A DNA stretch of 26,923 nucleotides from Bacteroidales bacterium (GCA_004555055.1 SFJN01000012.1:1-26923); one strand, 5' to 3'. Positions 16,457-25,554 are shown, counted from the first letter of the stretch. Notes: generated by a model not told the origin, from the letters alone. Translations and numbers: made by a program.

Positions 16457-16493
16457 GCGTTTGGAAGAGCACATTCTTCCAAACGCTTTTTTT
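16457..16493 (+). terminator. intrinsic terminator of murF
   Basis: GCGTTTGGAAGA (16457-16468) pairs perfectly with TCTTCCAAACGC (16475-16486), a 6-base loop between them, then seven T residues. Confidence 0.93.
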
Positions 16494-16588
16494 GTTTTCC
16501 TGTAGTTATTTCCCCACCATGAAACAAAGAAAGAGCACTTTCGTCGTAAAAAATGGGGAGAACCCACGTATTATCTGCAAATAAATGC

Positions 16589-16596
16589 TATTTTTG
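16589..16596 (+). promoter_or_regulatory. probable -7 element of the susCD operon
   Basis: TATTTTTG fits the Bacteroidetes -7 box about 87 bases before the susC-like ATG. No convincing -33 TTTG is present at the right distance, which may mean an activated promoter. Confidence 0.45.
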
Positions 16597-16682
16597 CAGT
16601 GTGACCTCATGGGGGTAAACTCTCTCTTTCCTCCTCCAGCCCCCTAAACACAATCAGGAAAAACACCTTAATCCACATCTAT

Positions 16683-19600
16683 ATGAACAAACGCATCAAA
16701 TCTGTAAGTCTTGTGCTGTTCCTCCTCGGACTCCCGCTGGCCACGGCACAAGCCACGTCATCGCCGGTGGAAACCGTCGAGATTGTGCAGCAGACCACAA
16801 CCTGCAAGGGCGTCGTGAACGACGAAAACGGCGAGCCCCTCGTAGGCGCATCGGTGCGCGTAAAAGGCACCACCCACGGTACGAATACCAGCAATGACGG
16901 CAGCTTCTCCATCACCTCGGTGAAGAAGGGTGCCGTCATCGTCGTTTCGTACATCGGCTATGAAACTCTCGAGACCGTCTGGGAAGGCCGTCCCCTGGAC
17001 ATCCGCCTGAAGGAATCCACCGGTTCGCTCGACGAAGTGGTGGTAGTGGGCTACGGCGTACAGAAGAAGGTGAACCTCACCGGTGCCGTCTCTACCGTCA
17101 AGGGCGAGGAGATGGAAACCCGTCCGGTGACGGATGCCGTACAGGCCCTGCAGGGCATGGTGCCCGGACTCTACGTACAGAGCGATGCGGGTCCTGGCAA
17201 CACGGGCAGCATCTCACTGCGCGGACAGGGTAACCTCAGCGGCTCAGCGGCTCCCTACGTCCTCGTCGACGGTGTGGAGATGAGCCTTTCGGAAGTGAAC
17301 CCCAACGACATTCTCAACATTTCGGTCCTCAAGGATGCTGCTGCGTGCGCCGTCTACGGTGCCCGCGCCGCCTACGGTGTCATACTCGTCACCACCAAAC
17401 GCGGCGAAGGCGGCAAGATGCGCGTCAGCTACCAGGGCAATACGGCATGGTCCACGCCCACCGTCCTTCCCGACATGGTCGACAGCTACACCTTCGCACA
17501 ATACTGGAACGACGGATGTACGAACGCCGGAAGCCCCCGACTCTACAGCGACGAAAAACTCGAACTCCTCCGCCAATACTGCAACAACCCCTCGAGCGTC
17601 GACCCCTGGCAGGAACTTTCGCCGAATGCCTCGATGAACCCCGCTTTCGAAAACTCCGAGAGCGGAATCGGGAACACCAACTACTTCGACCTCCACTACA
17701 AGAACTTCGCCTTCAAACAGAAGCATAACCTCAGCCTTTCCGGCGGAACGCAGAAGGCACAGTACTTCGTCAGCGGCGGATACTACGGCGAAGAGGGCAT
17801 CCTGCGCTTTGCCGACATCGACATGAAGCGCTACAACTTCAACACCAGTCTGCAGTCGCAGCTTACGAACTGGCTGAAACTCCGCGCCAACGTCAAGGTT
17901 CACCACATGGACCGCAACACACCCTTCGGCGACGGCGGACTTTCCTACGGCTTCTATCACTCCCTGGCACGCTTCCGCCCCACCGTATGCGACGTCGACC
18001 CCAACGGCAACTATACGGAACTTACCATGATTCCCTACCTCCAGAGCGGCACACGCACCTCGCGCAGCGGCGACGGAGTGAACGCCACCGGAGCCATCGT
18101 CATCACTCCACTCAAAGGCTGGACCATCAACGCCGACTATACCTACAAGATGCGCCATGCCGAATACGAGGCCGTGAACGTGGCACCGAACATCTATGCC
18201 GCCGACGGTGTCACCACCTCGCTTGGCGTACGCGATGAACTCGGCGTGTATCCCGACGGAAAATACACCACCTCGCTCGACCGTACACGCTACCAGAGCC
18301 TTAACGTCTACACCTCGTACGACCTGCAGATACAGAAACATACGGGAAGCATCATGGTGGGTTTCCAGGAAGAGGACAACTCCTACAAATACCTGAAGAG
18401 CACCATCACCGGACTCTACTCCACCAGCAACCCCAACGCGGGTATGGGCACCGGCGACCGCACCACCGTCGACACCCGCAACGGATGGGCCACACGCGGA
18501 TTCTTCGGACGCATCAACTACAGCTACGACGAGCGCTACCTCATCGAACTCAACGGACGCTACGACGCCTCCAGCCGCTTTGCCTCCGACCATCGCTGGG
18601 GATTCTTCCCCTCGGTTTCCGCAGGATGGAACATCCATAAGGAAAAGTTCATGAAGAACGCCACCGCCGTCAACAACCTCAAACTCCGCGCATCGTGGGG
18701 TCTGCTCGGCAACCAGGCGGGTGCCGGACTCTACACCTACGCCTCCATCATGAACATCAACGGCAGCCTCGGCAGCTACATGTTCTCCGACGGCCGCGTC
18801 ATGTACACCCTCGCCCCGGGCGTGGTGAACCCCCTGACCACATGGGAGAAGGTGGAGAGCAAGGACATCGGCGTTGACTTCGGATTCTTCGGCAACCGTC
18901 TGACGGGATCGTTCGACGTCTTCCGCCGCGACACGAAGGACATGCTCGGACCCGGCGAGGACTATCCCGACTTCTTCGGAGCCTCCGCACCCCAGACCAA
19001 CAACGCCTGCATGCGCAACGTGGGCTGGGAACTCGCCATCAACTGGCGCGGACGCATCGGCAAGGACATCACCTACCAGATTGGCGGTAGCATCAGCGAC
19101 GCCACTGCCGAGGTGACGGAATACGAGAACCCCACATTCACCGACCCCGCCGGACGCTGGTACAAAGGCCGCAAGGTGGGCGAAATCTGGGGATACCGCG
19201 TGGAACACCTCATTCAGGACCAGGCAGAGGCCGACGCCTACAACCAGGCCTACGACCTCTCCTACATCAGTGCCAAGGACTGGACTCCGGGCGACGTGAA
19301 GTACATCGACCTCAACGGCGACGGAAAGATTGACCGCGGCAGCAACGTCCTCGGCGACATGGGCGACATGGAAATCATCGGTAACACCACACCGCGCTTC
19401 CAGTACACCATCAACGGTAGCATCGCATGGAAGGGACTCTCGCTCTCGCTCATGTTCCAGGGCATCGGCAAACGCGACTGGTGGCCCAACGGCGTATACT
19501 TCTGGGGATGCGGACCCTATGCCCAGGTGACCGTCTTCAACGAACACCTCGACTACTGGACCGAAAGCAACAAGGATGCCTACTATCCCAAACCCTACAT

Positions 19601-19913
19601 CCACAGCGCCGGCGGCGTAGGACCCTTCCGCAACAAGAACGTCCAGACCAACGACCGCTACCTGCAGAGCGCACGCTACTGCCGTCTGAAGAACATCACC
19701 CTGGCTTACGACCTCCCGCAGGAGTGGATTCACCGCGCACACCTTACCAAGGTGCAGGTCTACTTCAGCGGTGAAAACCTCCTCACTTTCACTCCGCTGG
19801 CAAAGATGTTCGACCCCGAAAGCATCTTCACCAGCAACAGCTACACCAGTGAAGGCGGAAAGAACTACCCCATGAACAAGGTGCTTTCCGTTGGTCTTGT
19901 CGTCAACCTCTAA
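16683..19913 (+). CDS. SusC/RagA-family TonB-linked outer membrane protein
   Basis: A 1076-residue outer-membrane barrel that imports glycans or peptides bound by its SusD partner, powered by TonB. Signal peptide about 1-25 (VSLVLFLLGLPLATAQA). Carboxypeptidase-like regulatory domain about 40-112 (CKGVVNDENGEPLVGASVRVKGT to VSYIGYETLE). The signature DEVVVVGYGVQKK follows at 117-129, then the plug (VQALQGMVPGLYVQSDAG, SISLRGQGNLSGSAAPYVLVDG, VLKDAAACAVYGARAAYGVILVTTKRG). The rest is barrel, with paired aromatic strands and a normal C-terminal strand (LSVGLVVNL). No STN domain, so direct anti-sigma signalling through it is unlikely. The susD-like gene begins 10 bases after the stop. The substrate cannot be read from the sequence. 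A 935-codon open frame on the opposite strand is a bias artefact. Confidence 0.97.
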   Translation: MNKRIKSVSLVLFLLGLPLATAQATSSPVETVEIVQQTTTCKGVVNDENGEPLVGASVRVKGTTHGTNTSNDGSFSITSVKKGAVIVVSYIGYETLETVWEGRPLDIRLKESTGSLDEVVVVGYGVQKKVNLTGAVSTVKGEEMETRPVTDAVQALQGMVPGLYVQSDAGPGNTGSISLRGQGNLSGSAAPYVLVDGVEMSLSEVNPNDILNISVLKDAAACAVYGARAAYGVILVTTKRGEGGKMRVSYQGNTAWSTPTVLPDMVDSYTFAQYWNDGCTNAGSPRLYSDEKLELLRQYCNNPSSVDPWQELSPNASMNPAFENSESGIGNTNYFDLHYKNFAFKQKHNLSLSGGTQKAQYFVSGGYYGEEGILRFADIDMKRYNFNTSLQSQLTNWLKLRANVKVHHMDRNTPFGDGGLSYGFYHSLARFRPTVCDVDPNGNYTELTMIPYLQSGTRTSRSGDGVNATGAIVITPLKGWTINADYTYKMRHAEYEAVNVAPNIYAADGVTTSLGVRDELGVYPDGKYTTSLDRTRYQSLNVYTSYDLQIQKHTGSIMVGFQEEDNSYKYLKSTITGLYSTSNPNAGMGTGDRTTVDTRNGWATRGFFGRINYSYDERYLIELNGRYDASSRFASDHRWGFFPSVSAGWNIHKEKFMKNATAVNNLKLRASWGLLGNQAGAGLYTYASIMNINGSLGSYMFSDGRVMYTLAPGVVNPLTTWEKVESKDIGVDFGFFGNRLTGSFDVFRRDTKDMLGPGEDYPDFFGASAPQTNNACMRNVGWELAINWRGRIGKDITYQIGGSISDATAEVTEYENPTFTDPAGRWYKGRKVGEIWGYRVEHLIQDQAEADAYNQAYDLSYISAKDWTPGDVKYIDLNGDGKIDRGSNVLGDMGDMEIIGNTTPRFQYTINGSIAWKGLSLSLMFQGIGKRDWWPNGVYFWGCGPYAQVTVFNEHLDYWTESNKDAYYPKPYIHSAGGVGPFRNKNVQTNDRYLQSARYCRLKNITLAYDLPQEWIHRAHLTKVQVYFSGENLLTFTPLAKMFDPESIFTSNSYTSEGGKNYPMNKVLSVGLVVNL

Positions 19914-19923
19914 CACTCCAACC

Positions 19924-21729
19924 ATGAAACTCAAACATATCTTCATAGCCCTTGCAGCACCCCTGCTCCTTACAGGGTGCTTCGACCTGGACAAAGAGCC
20001 CGAAGGCGTTCTCTCCACAGCACGCCCCTTCGTCTCCACAGGCGAAATCAAGAACTACATCGCACAGTTCTACGAAACCGGAGTCCGTACCAACAACATC
20101 GGTGCGGGCGGCGGTGGCGACATTGCCGGTGCCGACATCAACTCCGACAACATGGTGGGCTCCGCACCGAACACCCGTCTGGCCGGACAACTCGTGCTCA
20201 GCGATGCCTCTGCCCTCTCGGCCTACACCTACATCCGCAACGTCAACTTCCTCCTCAACAACCTCGGCAACTGCAGCGAGGCGGGCACCAAGGCCTACAA
20301 CCAACTCGTGGGCGAGGCCTACTATTTCCGCGCATGGTACTACTTTACCATGTTCCGCAACTATGGTCCCCTGGCATGGGTGGACCGTCCGCTCGACCCT
20401 GACATGGCACAGATGAAGCTTCCGCGCGACAGCCGTACCGTGGTGGCCGACCACATCCTTGCCGACCTTGACAAGGCCATTGAGCTCCTCGGCGAGCAGA
20501 ACAGCAGCGCCTCAATGCGCGTACACCGCGACGTGGCACGCTGGCTCAAGAGCGAGGTGGCTCTCTACGAGGGTACGTGGGAGAAATACCACAAGGCCGA
20601 GGGTGATGCCTTCTTCGACCCTGCCGCCACCGACGCCAAGATCAACGACTACCTCAAGCAGGCTGCCGACGCCGCAAAGGCTGTCATAGACCGCGGAGTA
20701 TGGCAAATCAGCACCGAGGGCGGAACGCTCGACAGCTACCGACGCATGTTCCAGACCACCAACCTCGACAACAACACCGAGGTGATGTGGTACAAGCGCT
20801 ACGACGGCGACCAGGTGGGTAACTCCGTGAACCGCTATCTCAACGAGGGCGGCGGCGGATTCGGCATCACCGCAAGCCTCGTCGACGACTATCTCACCAT
20901 CGACGGACGGCCCTTCACCGGCGACGAACGCCTGGAGGCCAAGAAGGTTTGGGGCGACGAACTGCAGCCTACCCTCCGCGACCCGCGCCTCGCGCAGACT
21001 GTCGCCACACCGGGCACCGTACTCCGCCCCGACCGCGACGGATACGTGCTGCCACCGCTCGTCGGAACCAGCGCCTACAACTACAACACCACGGGATATT
21101 CCATGCTCAAGTACGTGCAGACCGACTACACCGGTTCGCTCGATGCCGAGAACAAGGGTGCCACGCCTGCCATACAGTGCCGCTATGCCGACGTGCTCCT
21201 CAACTATGCCGAGGCACTCGCCGAGCTCGACGGTGCAGGAAATGCCGACAAGATTGTGGCTGCACTCAAGCCTCTCCGCGACCGCGTGGGAATGCCGGCC
21301 ATGGACTTCGACCGCGAATACAACCAGGCTGCCGACTACGGATTCCGCAACCTCAACAAGTATGTACAGGCTGTACGCCGCGAACGCCGCGTTGAGACGG
21401 CTTGCGAGGGACGCCGACTCCACGACATCCTGCGCTGGGCGGCTGCCGACGAACTCATTGTCGGACAATGGCCCACGGGAGCGCTCTTCACCGGTTCGAA
21501 CCTCGAGGGCAACTCCTTCTACGGCGACGGACTCCGCTACGACCAGACCGAGAAGAACAACCTCTTCCTCACCGGAAATCCTGGCGATGCGCTCCGCTAC
21601 ATCACCATCAGCACGGTGGGCTATCCCGGCGGTCTGCAGTTCAACGTCAACCGCGACTATCTGCTGCCCATCCAGCCCCGTATGCTCAGCCTTACCGAGA
21701 ACCTCTGGACACAGAATCCCGGATGGTAA
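19924..21729 (+). CDS. SusD/RagB-family outer membrane lipoprotein
   Basis: A 601-residue surface lipoprotein that caps the SusC-like barrel and binds its ligand. The start at 19924 gives a signal peptide with a lipobox, LLLTGC, so the mature protein would begin at Cys19. The frame is open from 19891 but that would overlap the susC-like stop. The N-terminal TPR-like part has YTYIRNVNFLLNNL, YNQLVGEAYYFRAWYYF and the GPLAWVDRPLD segment. C-terminal features are CRYADVLLNYAEALAEL, then VQAVRRERRVETACEGRRLHDILRW, a strong SusD signature, and the ending YLLPIQPRMLSL. No glycosidase follows on the same strand. Two hairpins after the stop terminate the operon. Confidence 0.97.
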   Translation: MKLKHIFIALAAPLLLTGCFDLDKEPEGVLSTARPFVSTGEIKNYIAQFYETGVRTNNIGAGGGGDIAGADINSDNMVGSAPNTRLAGQLVLSDASALSAYTYIRNVNFLLNNLGNCSEAGTKAYNQLVGEAYYFRAWYYFTMFRNYGPLAWVDRPLDPDMAQMKLPRDSRTVVADHILADLDKAIELLGEQNSSASMRVHRDVARWLKSEVALYEGTWEKYHKAEGDAFFDPAATDAKINDYLKQAADAAKAVIDRGVWQISTEGGTLDSYRRMFQTTNLDNNTEVMWYKRYDGDQVGNSVNRYLNEGGGGFGITASLVDDYLTIDGRPFTGDERLEAKKVWGDELQPTLRDPRLAQTVATPGTVLRPDRDGYVLPPLVGTSAYNYNTTGYSMLKYVQTDYTGSLDAENKGATPAIQCRYADVLLNYAEALAELDGAGNADKIVAALKPLRDRVGMPAMDFDREYNQAADYGFRNLNKYVQAVRRERRVETACEGRRLHDILRWAAADELIVGQWPTGALFTGSNLEGNSFYGDGLRYDQTEKNNLFLTGNPGDALRYITISTVGYPGGLQFNVNRDYLLPIQPRMLSLTENLWTQNPGW

Positions 21730-21746
21730 TGCCTGCAAGGGGTGAG

Positions 21747-21836
21747 TGCCGGTGAATCACCACCGGCATACACCTTTAGCCCATCACGACACTACGAAAG
21801 GTGCCGCAACCCGATATGGATTGCGGCACCTTTTTT
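21747..21836 (+). terminator. terminator region after the susCD operon
   Basis: A first hairpin, TGCCGGTG/CACCGGCA (21747-21768), has a weak tail. The main one, AAAGGTGCCGCAA (21797-21809) with TTGCGGCACCTTT (21821-21833), is followed by a T run to 21836. Read on the minus strand its stem is followed by TTTCG only, so it may end the convergent GH20 transcript less efficiently. Confidence 0.88.
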
Positions 21837-21962
21837 CGTAACCTGATGCAAACAAATTGTCCGTAAATGGATGGGAAATGCATGCACTTCCGGCATGTCG
21901 TTGCAACAAGGAAGACATGTGAACACCGGTACTTTCCGACAACCGGACAGGGCTCTTCCGCC

Positions 21963-22295
21963 TCAACGATGCAGATAATGCTTCAGGGTGATGAGGGGGT
22001 GGAAGAACAGCATCCGCGGTCCGCACCAGCGCATCACTTCACGCATAAGCGAACGTTTCGCGGGGGCATAGCAGTGTATGGGGCAACGCTTGCACGAGGT
22101 CTTCGCCTCGCCGAAGCGGCAACGGTCGAGCCGTCTGTGGGCATAGTCCAGGAGTTCGGCGAACTCCGGCGGCAGCGTGTCGGTGTGAAGACGGCGGCGG
22201 CAATAGAGGTGCACCATCACCCCGATGATGCGCTTCTCCGATTCGATGCGGGTTCGGGGCGGCGCCTCAGCCGCGATATCTGAATGACGTGACAT
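21963..22295 (-). CDS. YgbA-like nitrous oxide-stimulated promoter family protein
   Basis: A 110-residue protein of the family named after the E. coli ygbA promoter response. Recognised by the cysteine cluster Cys59, Cys68, Cys71 and Cys75 in SCKRCPIHCY, the following KRSLMREVMRWCGPRMLFFHP, and the central CRRR segment (YCRRRLHTD). In E. coli the gene belongs to the NsrR nitrosative-stress regulon; the cysteine-rich core suggests metal or iron-sulfur binding, not shown here. It starts 8 bases after the GH20 stop on the same strand, so co-transcription is likely. No NsrR-type regulator is visible. Confidence 0.85.
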   Translation of the reverse strand: MSRHSDIAAEAPPRTRIESEKRIIGVMVHLYCRRRLHTDTLPPEFAELLDYAHRRLDRCRFGEAKTSCKRCPIHCYAPAKRSLMREVMRWCGPRMLFFHPLITLKHYLHR

Positions 22296-22303
22296 GGAGA
22301 GAA

Positions 22304-24460
22304 TCAGCGGATGACGATTTCGTCGGAGAACACAAAGCCCTTGGTATTCTCCACATGCACCTTGACGTAGCGGGCCTGTCCCTCAAGCGGGGTGGCAAAA
22401 GGCTTGATGATGGTGCCCTTCTGCGTGTCGGGCGTATCGTTGGCGATGGTCTTCGCAGCAGTATAGGCATTGCCGTCCTCGGAACACGAAACCTCCACGA
22501 CGGCAGGCATGTAGACTCCGGGATCGATGTTCTGCATGAACCGCATGGAGAATTCCCTGACGGGCATCACACTACCGAGGTCGACGACGACGTCGAAACT
22601 CCGCGTGAATCCCTGCCACAGTCCGTCGCCATAGCTGTCGCCGCCACGGCGTCCGTCGGTAAAGGTGGCCACCTCTGCCGCCTTATAGCTTTCGTGCCAG
22701 CGGGCGGTGGTGTAGCTGACGGTGGCGCCCACGGCCTTGTGGTATTCGAGTTCGCGGACGAAGAGGGGCTCGCGGGCGGTGCCGTTCTCCATGATGGCGG
22801 CAGTGACGGTACGGGGTTCGGTGACGGCGATGGGCTGTCCGTCGTAGCGTGGCGAGGAGAGCGTGGGTACGGTGCCGTCGAGGGTATAGCGTATGTCGGG
22901 GTCGGCATATTCCGAGTCGAAGGTGAGGAGCATGCATTTGCGTTCCTTGTCGGCAGCCTGCATGGCCGTCAGCAGGGCATTAGTGCGGGCATAGTGTACA
23001 TCGTGGGCGGTGAGCCAGGCCTTCTCCACCTCCAGACGTTCCTTGAAGCCCTGCCAATTGCGCTGTGCGGCAGGCGTCCAAAGGCGTTCGGCAAGGGCCA
23101 CCATGCGGGGATAGATGCAGTAGTCGGCACGGCGGAAGTTGCTCATGCTCTCGCCCCACAGGCTCACCTGTCCGCCACGGACAAGATGCTGCAGCGAGTC
23201 GGGGATGAGGTCGAGACCCTGATAGTGGTAGATGTCGTAGAGCGGTCCGTCGGGACGTGCCACGTACATCGGGTCGCCGGGGGTGAAGATGATGTGGTGA
23301 CCCTGCTCCACCACACGCTGGGGCACGCCGCCCACCCAATAGCGCCAGTACATGACGTCGGCCGAGGGACTGAGGGCTCCCTTGCCGCCGGGCACCTGGT
23401 AATCGCCGCCTTCGATGGCGTCGTCCCAGCAAATCATCTCGCGGCCCTTCTGCTGCAGATAGTCATGGATGCGGTTCACGAAGTAGCTTTGCAGGGCTTC
23501 GTAGGTCTTGAATCCGAGTCGGTCCATCAGTTGCCGGCACTCCGCGCTCTCGCGCCAGGTGTTCTTCTCCACCTCGTCGGCACCGATGTGGATGTAGTGC
23601 GAGGGAAAGATGTCCATCACCTCGTCGAGAATGTGCTGCAGGAAGGTGTACACCTCCTCCTTGGCGGGCGAAAGGGGTACGCTGAAGATGGTGCCCCAAC
23701 TGGCTTCGCCTGTGGCGGTGAACTGCGGATAGATGGCTGAGATGGCCTGGGTGTGTCCGGGCATGTCGATTTCGGGGATAATCTCCACATGGCGTTCGCG
23801 GGCATAGGCCACAAGGCTGCGGAGTTCCTCCTGTGTATAGTAGCCGCCGTAGAGCGTACGGTCGCCGTTGCGGACAATGAAACGGGGGTCGAGCTCAAAC
23901 TCCGGCTGGTCTTTGTAGGTGTCGATGCAGATGCTGTCCTGCTGGTTGAAGGTACGCCATGCCCCACGCTGCGTCAGTTCGGGGTAGCGCTTGATTTCGA
24001 TGCGCCAGCCTTGGTCGTCGGTCAGGTGCAGGTGCAGGCGGTTCATCTTGTAGTGGGCCAGCATGTCCACCTGCTTCTTCAGGTATTCCAGGCTATAGAA
24101 GTGCCGGCTGCAGTCGAGCATCAGTCCGCGCCACTCGTAGCGGGGATAGTCGGTGACGGTGAGTGCCGGCAGCTCTTCGCCGTACTGGGCACGGATCTGG
24201 GCGAGGGTTTCGCGGGCGTATTGCAGGCCGGCGGTGCTTTGGGCTACAATGTCGATGCCCTTGCGCGACAACGTCAGACGGTACTCGTCGGCATGCGCCA
24301 TACCGGCATCGATGCGCACGCTTTCGGGGGCAGAAAGCGGCAGACGGACGGTGCCACGCTGCATCTCCACCTGCACGGGATAGGGGATGACGTGGATGTC
24401 TCCTGCCCGCAGACCGAGGGAGACGAGGGAAAGCAAAATAATAGAAAGAATATTTCTCAT
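22304..24460 (-). CDS. GH20 beta-N-acetylhexosaminidase
   Basis: A 718-residue exported enzyme that removes terminal GlcNAc/GalNAc from glycans by substrate-assisted catalysis. Start at 24460 gives signal peptide MRNILSIILLSLVSLGLRAG; the frame is open to 24607, but that extension crosses the likely promoter. GH20b-like N-domain about 21-100. Catalytic domain begins YEWRGLMLDCSRHFY (108-122), with HLHLTDDQGWR and EIIPEIDMPGH. The catalytic pair is Asp295-Glu296 in HIGADEV. A chitobiase-type C-domain (DPDIRYTLDGTVPTLSS, about 560-620) and a final F5/8-like beta-sandwich (FDVVVDLGSVMPVREF to YVKVHVEN) follow. Typical of host-glycan (mucin, N-glycan) degraders. It is convergent with the susCD-like pair and may feed on the same substrate, but this is only suggested by proximity. 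Confidence 0.95.
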   Translation of the reverse strand: MRNILSIILLSLVSLGLRAGDIHVIPYPVQVEMQRGTVRLPLSAPESVRIDAGMAHADEYRLTLSRKGIDIVAQSTAGLQYARETLAQIRAQYGEELPALTVTDYPRYEWRGLMLDCSRHFYSLEYLKKQVDMLAHYKMNRLHLHLTDDQGWRIEIKRYPELTQRGAWRTFNQQDSICIDTYKDQPEFELDPRFIVRNGDRTLYGGYYTQEELRSLVAYARERHVEIIPEIDMPGHTQAISAIYPQFTATGEASWGTIFSVPLSPAKEEVYTFLQHILDEVMDIFPSHYIHIGADEVEKNTWRESAECRQLMDRLGFKTYEALQSYFVNRIHDYLQQKGREMICWDDAIEGGDYQVPGGKGALSPSADVMYWRYWVGGVPQRVVEQGHHIIFTPGDPMYVARPDGPLYDIYHYQGLDLIPDSLQHLVRGGQVSLWGESMSNFRRADYCIYPRMVALAERLWTPAAQRNWQGFKERLEVEKAWLTAHDVHYARTNALLTAMQAADKERKCMLLTFDSEYADPDIRYTLDGTVPTLSSPRYDGQPIAVTEPRTVTAAIMENGTAREPLFVRELEYHKAVGATVSYTTARWHESYKAAEVATFTDGRRGGDSYGDGLWQGFTRSFDVVVDLGSVMPVREFSMRFMQNIDPGVYMPAVVEVSCSEDGNAYTAAKTIANDTPDTQKGTIIKPFATPLEGQARYVKVHVENTKGFVFSDEIVIR

Positions 24461-24604
24461 AGTATGGATGGGATGTGATTCCGTAGTGAAAGCATGGACA
24501 TTCCGCAACACGGCTGTATGACACCGCTCGTAGGGACGCCGGAAGACAGGCTTTTCCGCGGTTTCGCACACGTCCGTTTTGGGGCATACGTGAAATACGT
24601 CCTG

Positions 24605-24612
24605 CAAAAATA
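24605..24612 (-). promoter_or_regulatory. possible -7 element of the GH20-ygbA unit
   Basis: TATTTTTG on the minus strand, about 145 bases before the chosen GH20 start. No clear -33 box. Confidence 0.4.
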
Positions 24613-25316
24613 GTAAAAATTTCGGAAGCCGGCATACCCTTGGCGGATGTATTTTCCGGAAAAGGGGCGGGATACTTCAAGAAAGGCTAACAGGACGTAC
24701 CGCCGGGCTATGGCAGGGGTGAGGCCGTAAGGGCAAAATGCCTCCCTCAAACAGGGGAAAAACCAAGAGTGTGCAATTTTCCGCAGGGGCATTCCGCACC
24801 CCGTTTCCATAAGGCCGAAGGGGGGCAGATAATGGCCCGTGAAGGGCCTCGGAAGCCACCGGCACCATCCTCGCTCCGAAATATCGCAAAAATGGAGCAT
24901 CAGCGTTTCAGAGGCACATTTGTACGGTTTTCCGACAATTTCCGGCCGGAAAAACGAAAACATCGGACTTCTCAGGGACAAACATCCGAGGTTTTGCCTC
25001 GAAAGTACGGAGGTTTGTGGCCAAGAAGTCCGATGTTTCTGACGCATTTTCGCACCTTTTCCGCCTCTTTTTCGCGGTTTTCTGCCGGTTTCAGCGGCAA
25101 AAGTGCCCGGAAACCATGGTAAGCGGCTATTCCACCCCACTCCGTTTTGATATACAAACATTGCAAAATGTCACAATTTTGCCTTTTTTCCGCGCTGGAA
25201 GGGACGCCGGACATTGTCAAAATTTTTGAAGGTTTCTGTCCCTTTTCCACCCCCATTACGGACCGTGTTTCGGGCAAGAAAATGCGGGAGTGTGCAAAAA
25301 TTCCAAAGGGTGTCCA
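24613..25316. other. non-coding region with inverted repeat
   Basis: About 700 bases without a supported gene. A minus-strand frame of 234 codons (24457-25161) has low-complexity, Cys/Trp/Arg-rich translation and crosses the inverted repeat, so it is rejected. The region holds a palindrome TTTCCGGCCGGAAA near 24939 and a long inverted repeat at 24958-25038. Confidence 0.6.
24958..25038. repeat. 81-base inverted repeat with long hairpin potential
   Basis: AAACATCGGACTTCT (24958-24972) pairs perfectly with AGAAGTCCGATGTTT (25024-25038). After a 5x5 internal loop, ACAAAC (24978-24983) pairs with GTTTGT (25013-25018). Then, past one mismatch, TCCG pairs with CGGA around a 19-base loop that itself can fold (GAGG/CCTC). 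There is no T run after either arm, so it is not a simple terminator. Confidence 0.85.
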
Positions 25317-25502
25317 GGGGTGTTCTATAAATCAGTTTGGTAAACCTCCCTCCTTGGCACCTCAGCCATTCAAACAAGCTTGGCTACGCCTTGCTCTGTC
25401 ACGACTCGGCATAGCCCAAGCAAGCTTGGCTCTGCTCTTGCTGCTCCAGAGCTTGATGGCACTCGGTTTGGCGTCGGTTGAGGTGAGTTTATAAAACACC
25501 CC
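25317..25502. mobile_element. MITE-like element 1, carrying modular repeat
   Basis: Left end GGGGTGTTCTATAAATCAG (25317-25335), right end reverse complement GGGGTGTTTTATAAACTCA (25502-25484): imperfect terminal inverted repeats over 186 bases. No clear target duplication. The left end is almost the same as that of element 2 (25593). It has no open frame of note, so it would depend on a transposase elsewhere. Confidence 0.6.
25341..25485 (-). repeat. modular interspersed repeat, locus B
   Basis: On the minus strand three degenerate units of 42, 46 and 44 bases begin GCCAAACCG (25472), GCCAAGCTTGCTTGG (25430) and GCCAAGCTTGTTTG (25384). They match locus A at 3799-3917 in order: ACCGACGCCAAACCGAG, then CTTGTTTGAATGGCTGAGGTGCC. 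The repeat lies wholly inside MITE-like element 1. Confidence 0.7.
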
Positions 25503-25522
25503 CGAAAAAAAACACCGGAACA

Positions 25523-25554
25523 TTTGGAAATGACGCTTTTCTTTTGTAGTTTTG
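25523..25554 (+). promoter_or_regulatory. promoter of Rpn copy 2
   Basis: TTTG (25523-25526), a 20-base spacer, then TAGTTTTG (25547-25554). From GAACATTTGG to CATTAAAG it matches the copy 1 upstream block with only a few changes. Confidence 0.82.

Noticed and set aside
17244..20051. 935-codon open frame on the minus strand opposite the susC-like gene
   Set aside because: Translation is Val/Gly/Glu/His-rich without domains, and the plus strand encodes a textbook SusC. It results from codon bias in a G/C-rich gene.
22289..23740. 483-codon plus-strand frame opposite GH20
   Set aside because: The GH20 catalytic motif lies on the minus strand; the antisense translation lacks any family pattern.
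24457..25161. 234-codon minus-strand frame upstream of GH20
   Set aside because: Low-complexity translation, overlaps the GH20 signal peptide region and a long inverted repeat; judged non-coding.
25341..25485. possible CRISPR-like array
   Set aside because: Units are degenerate, contiguous, of unequal length (42-46) and without unique spacers; no cas gene is present.
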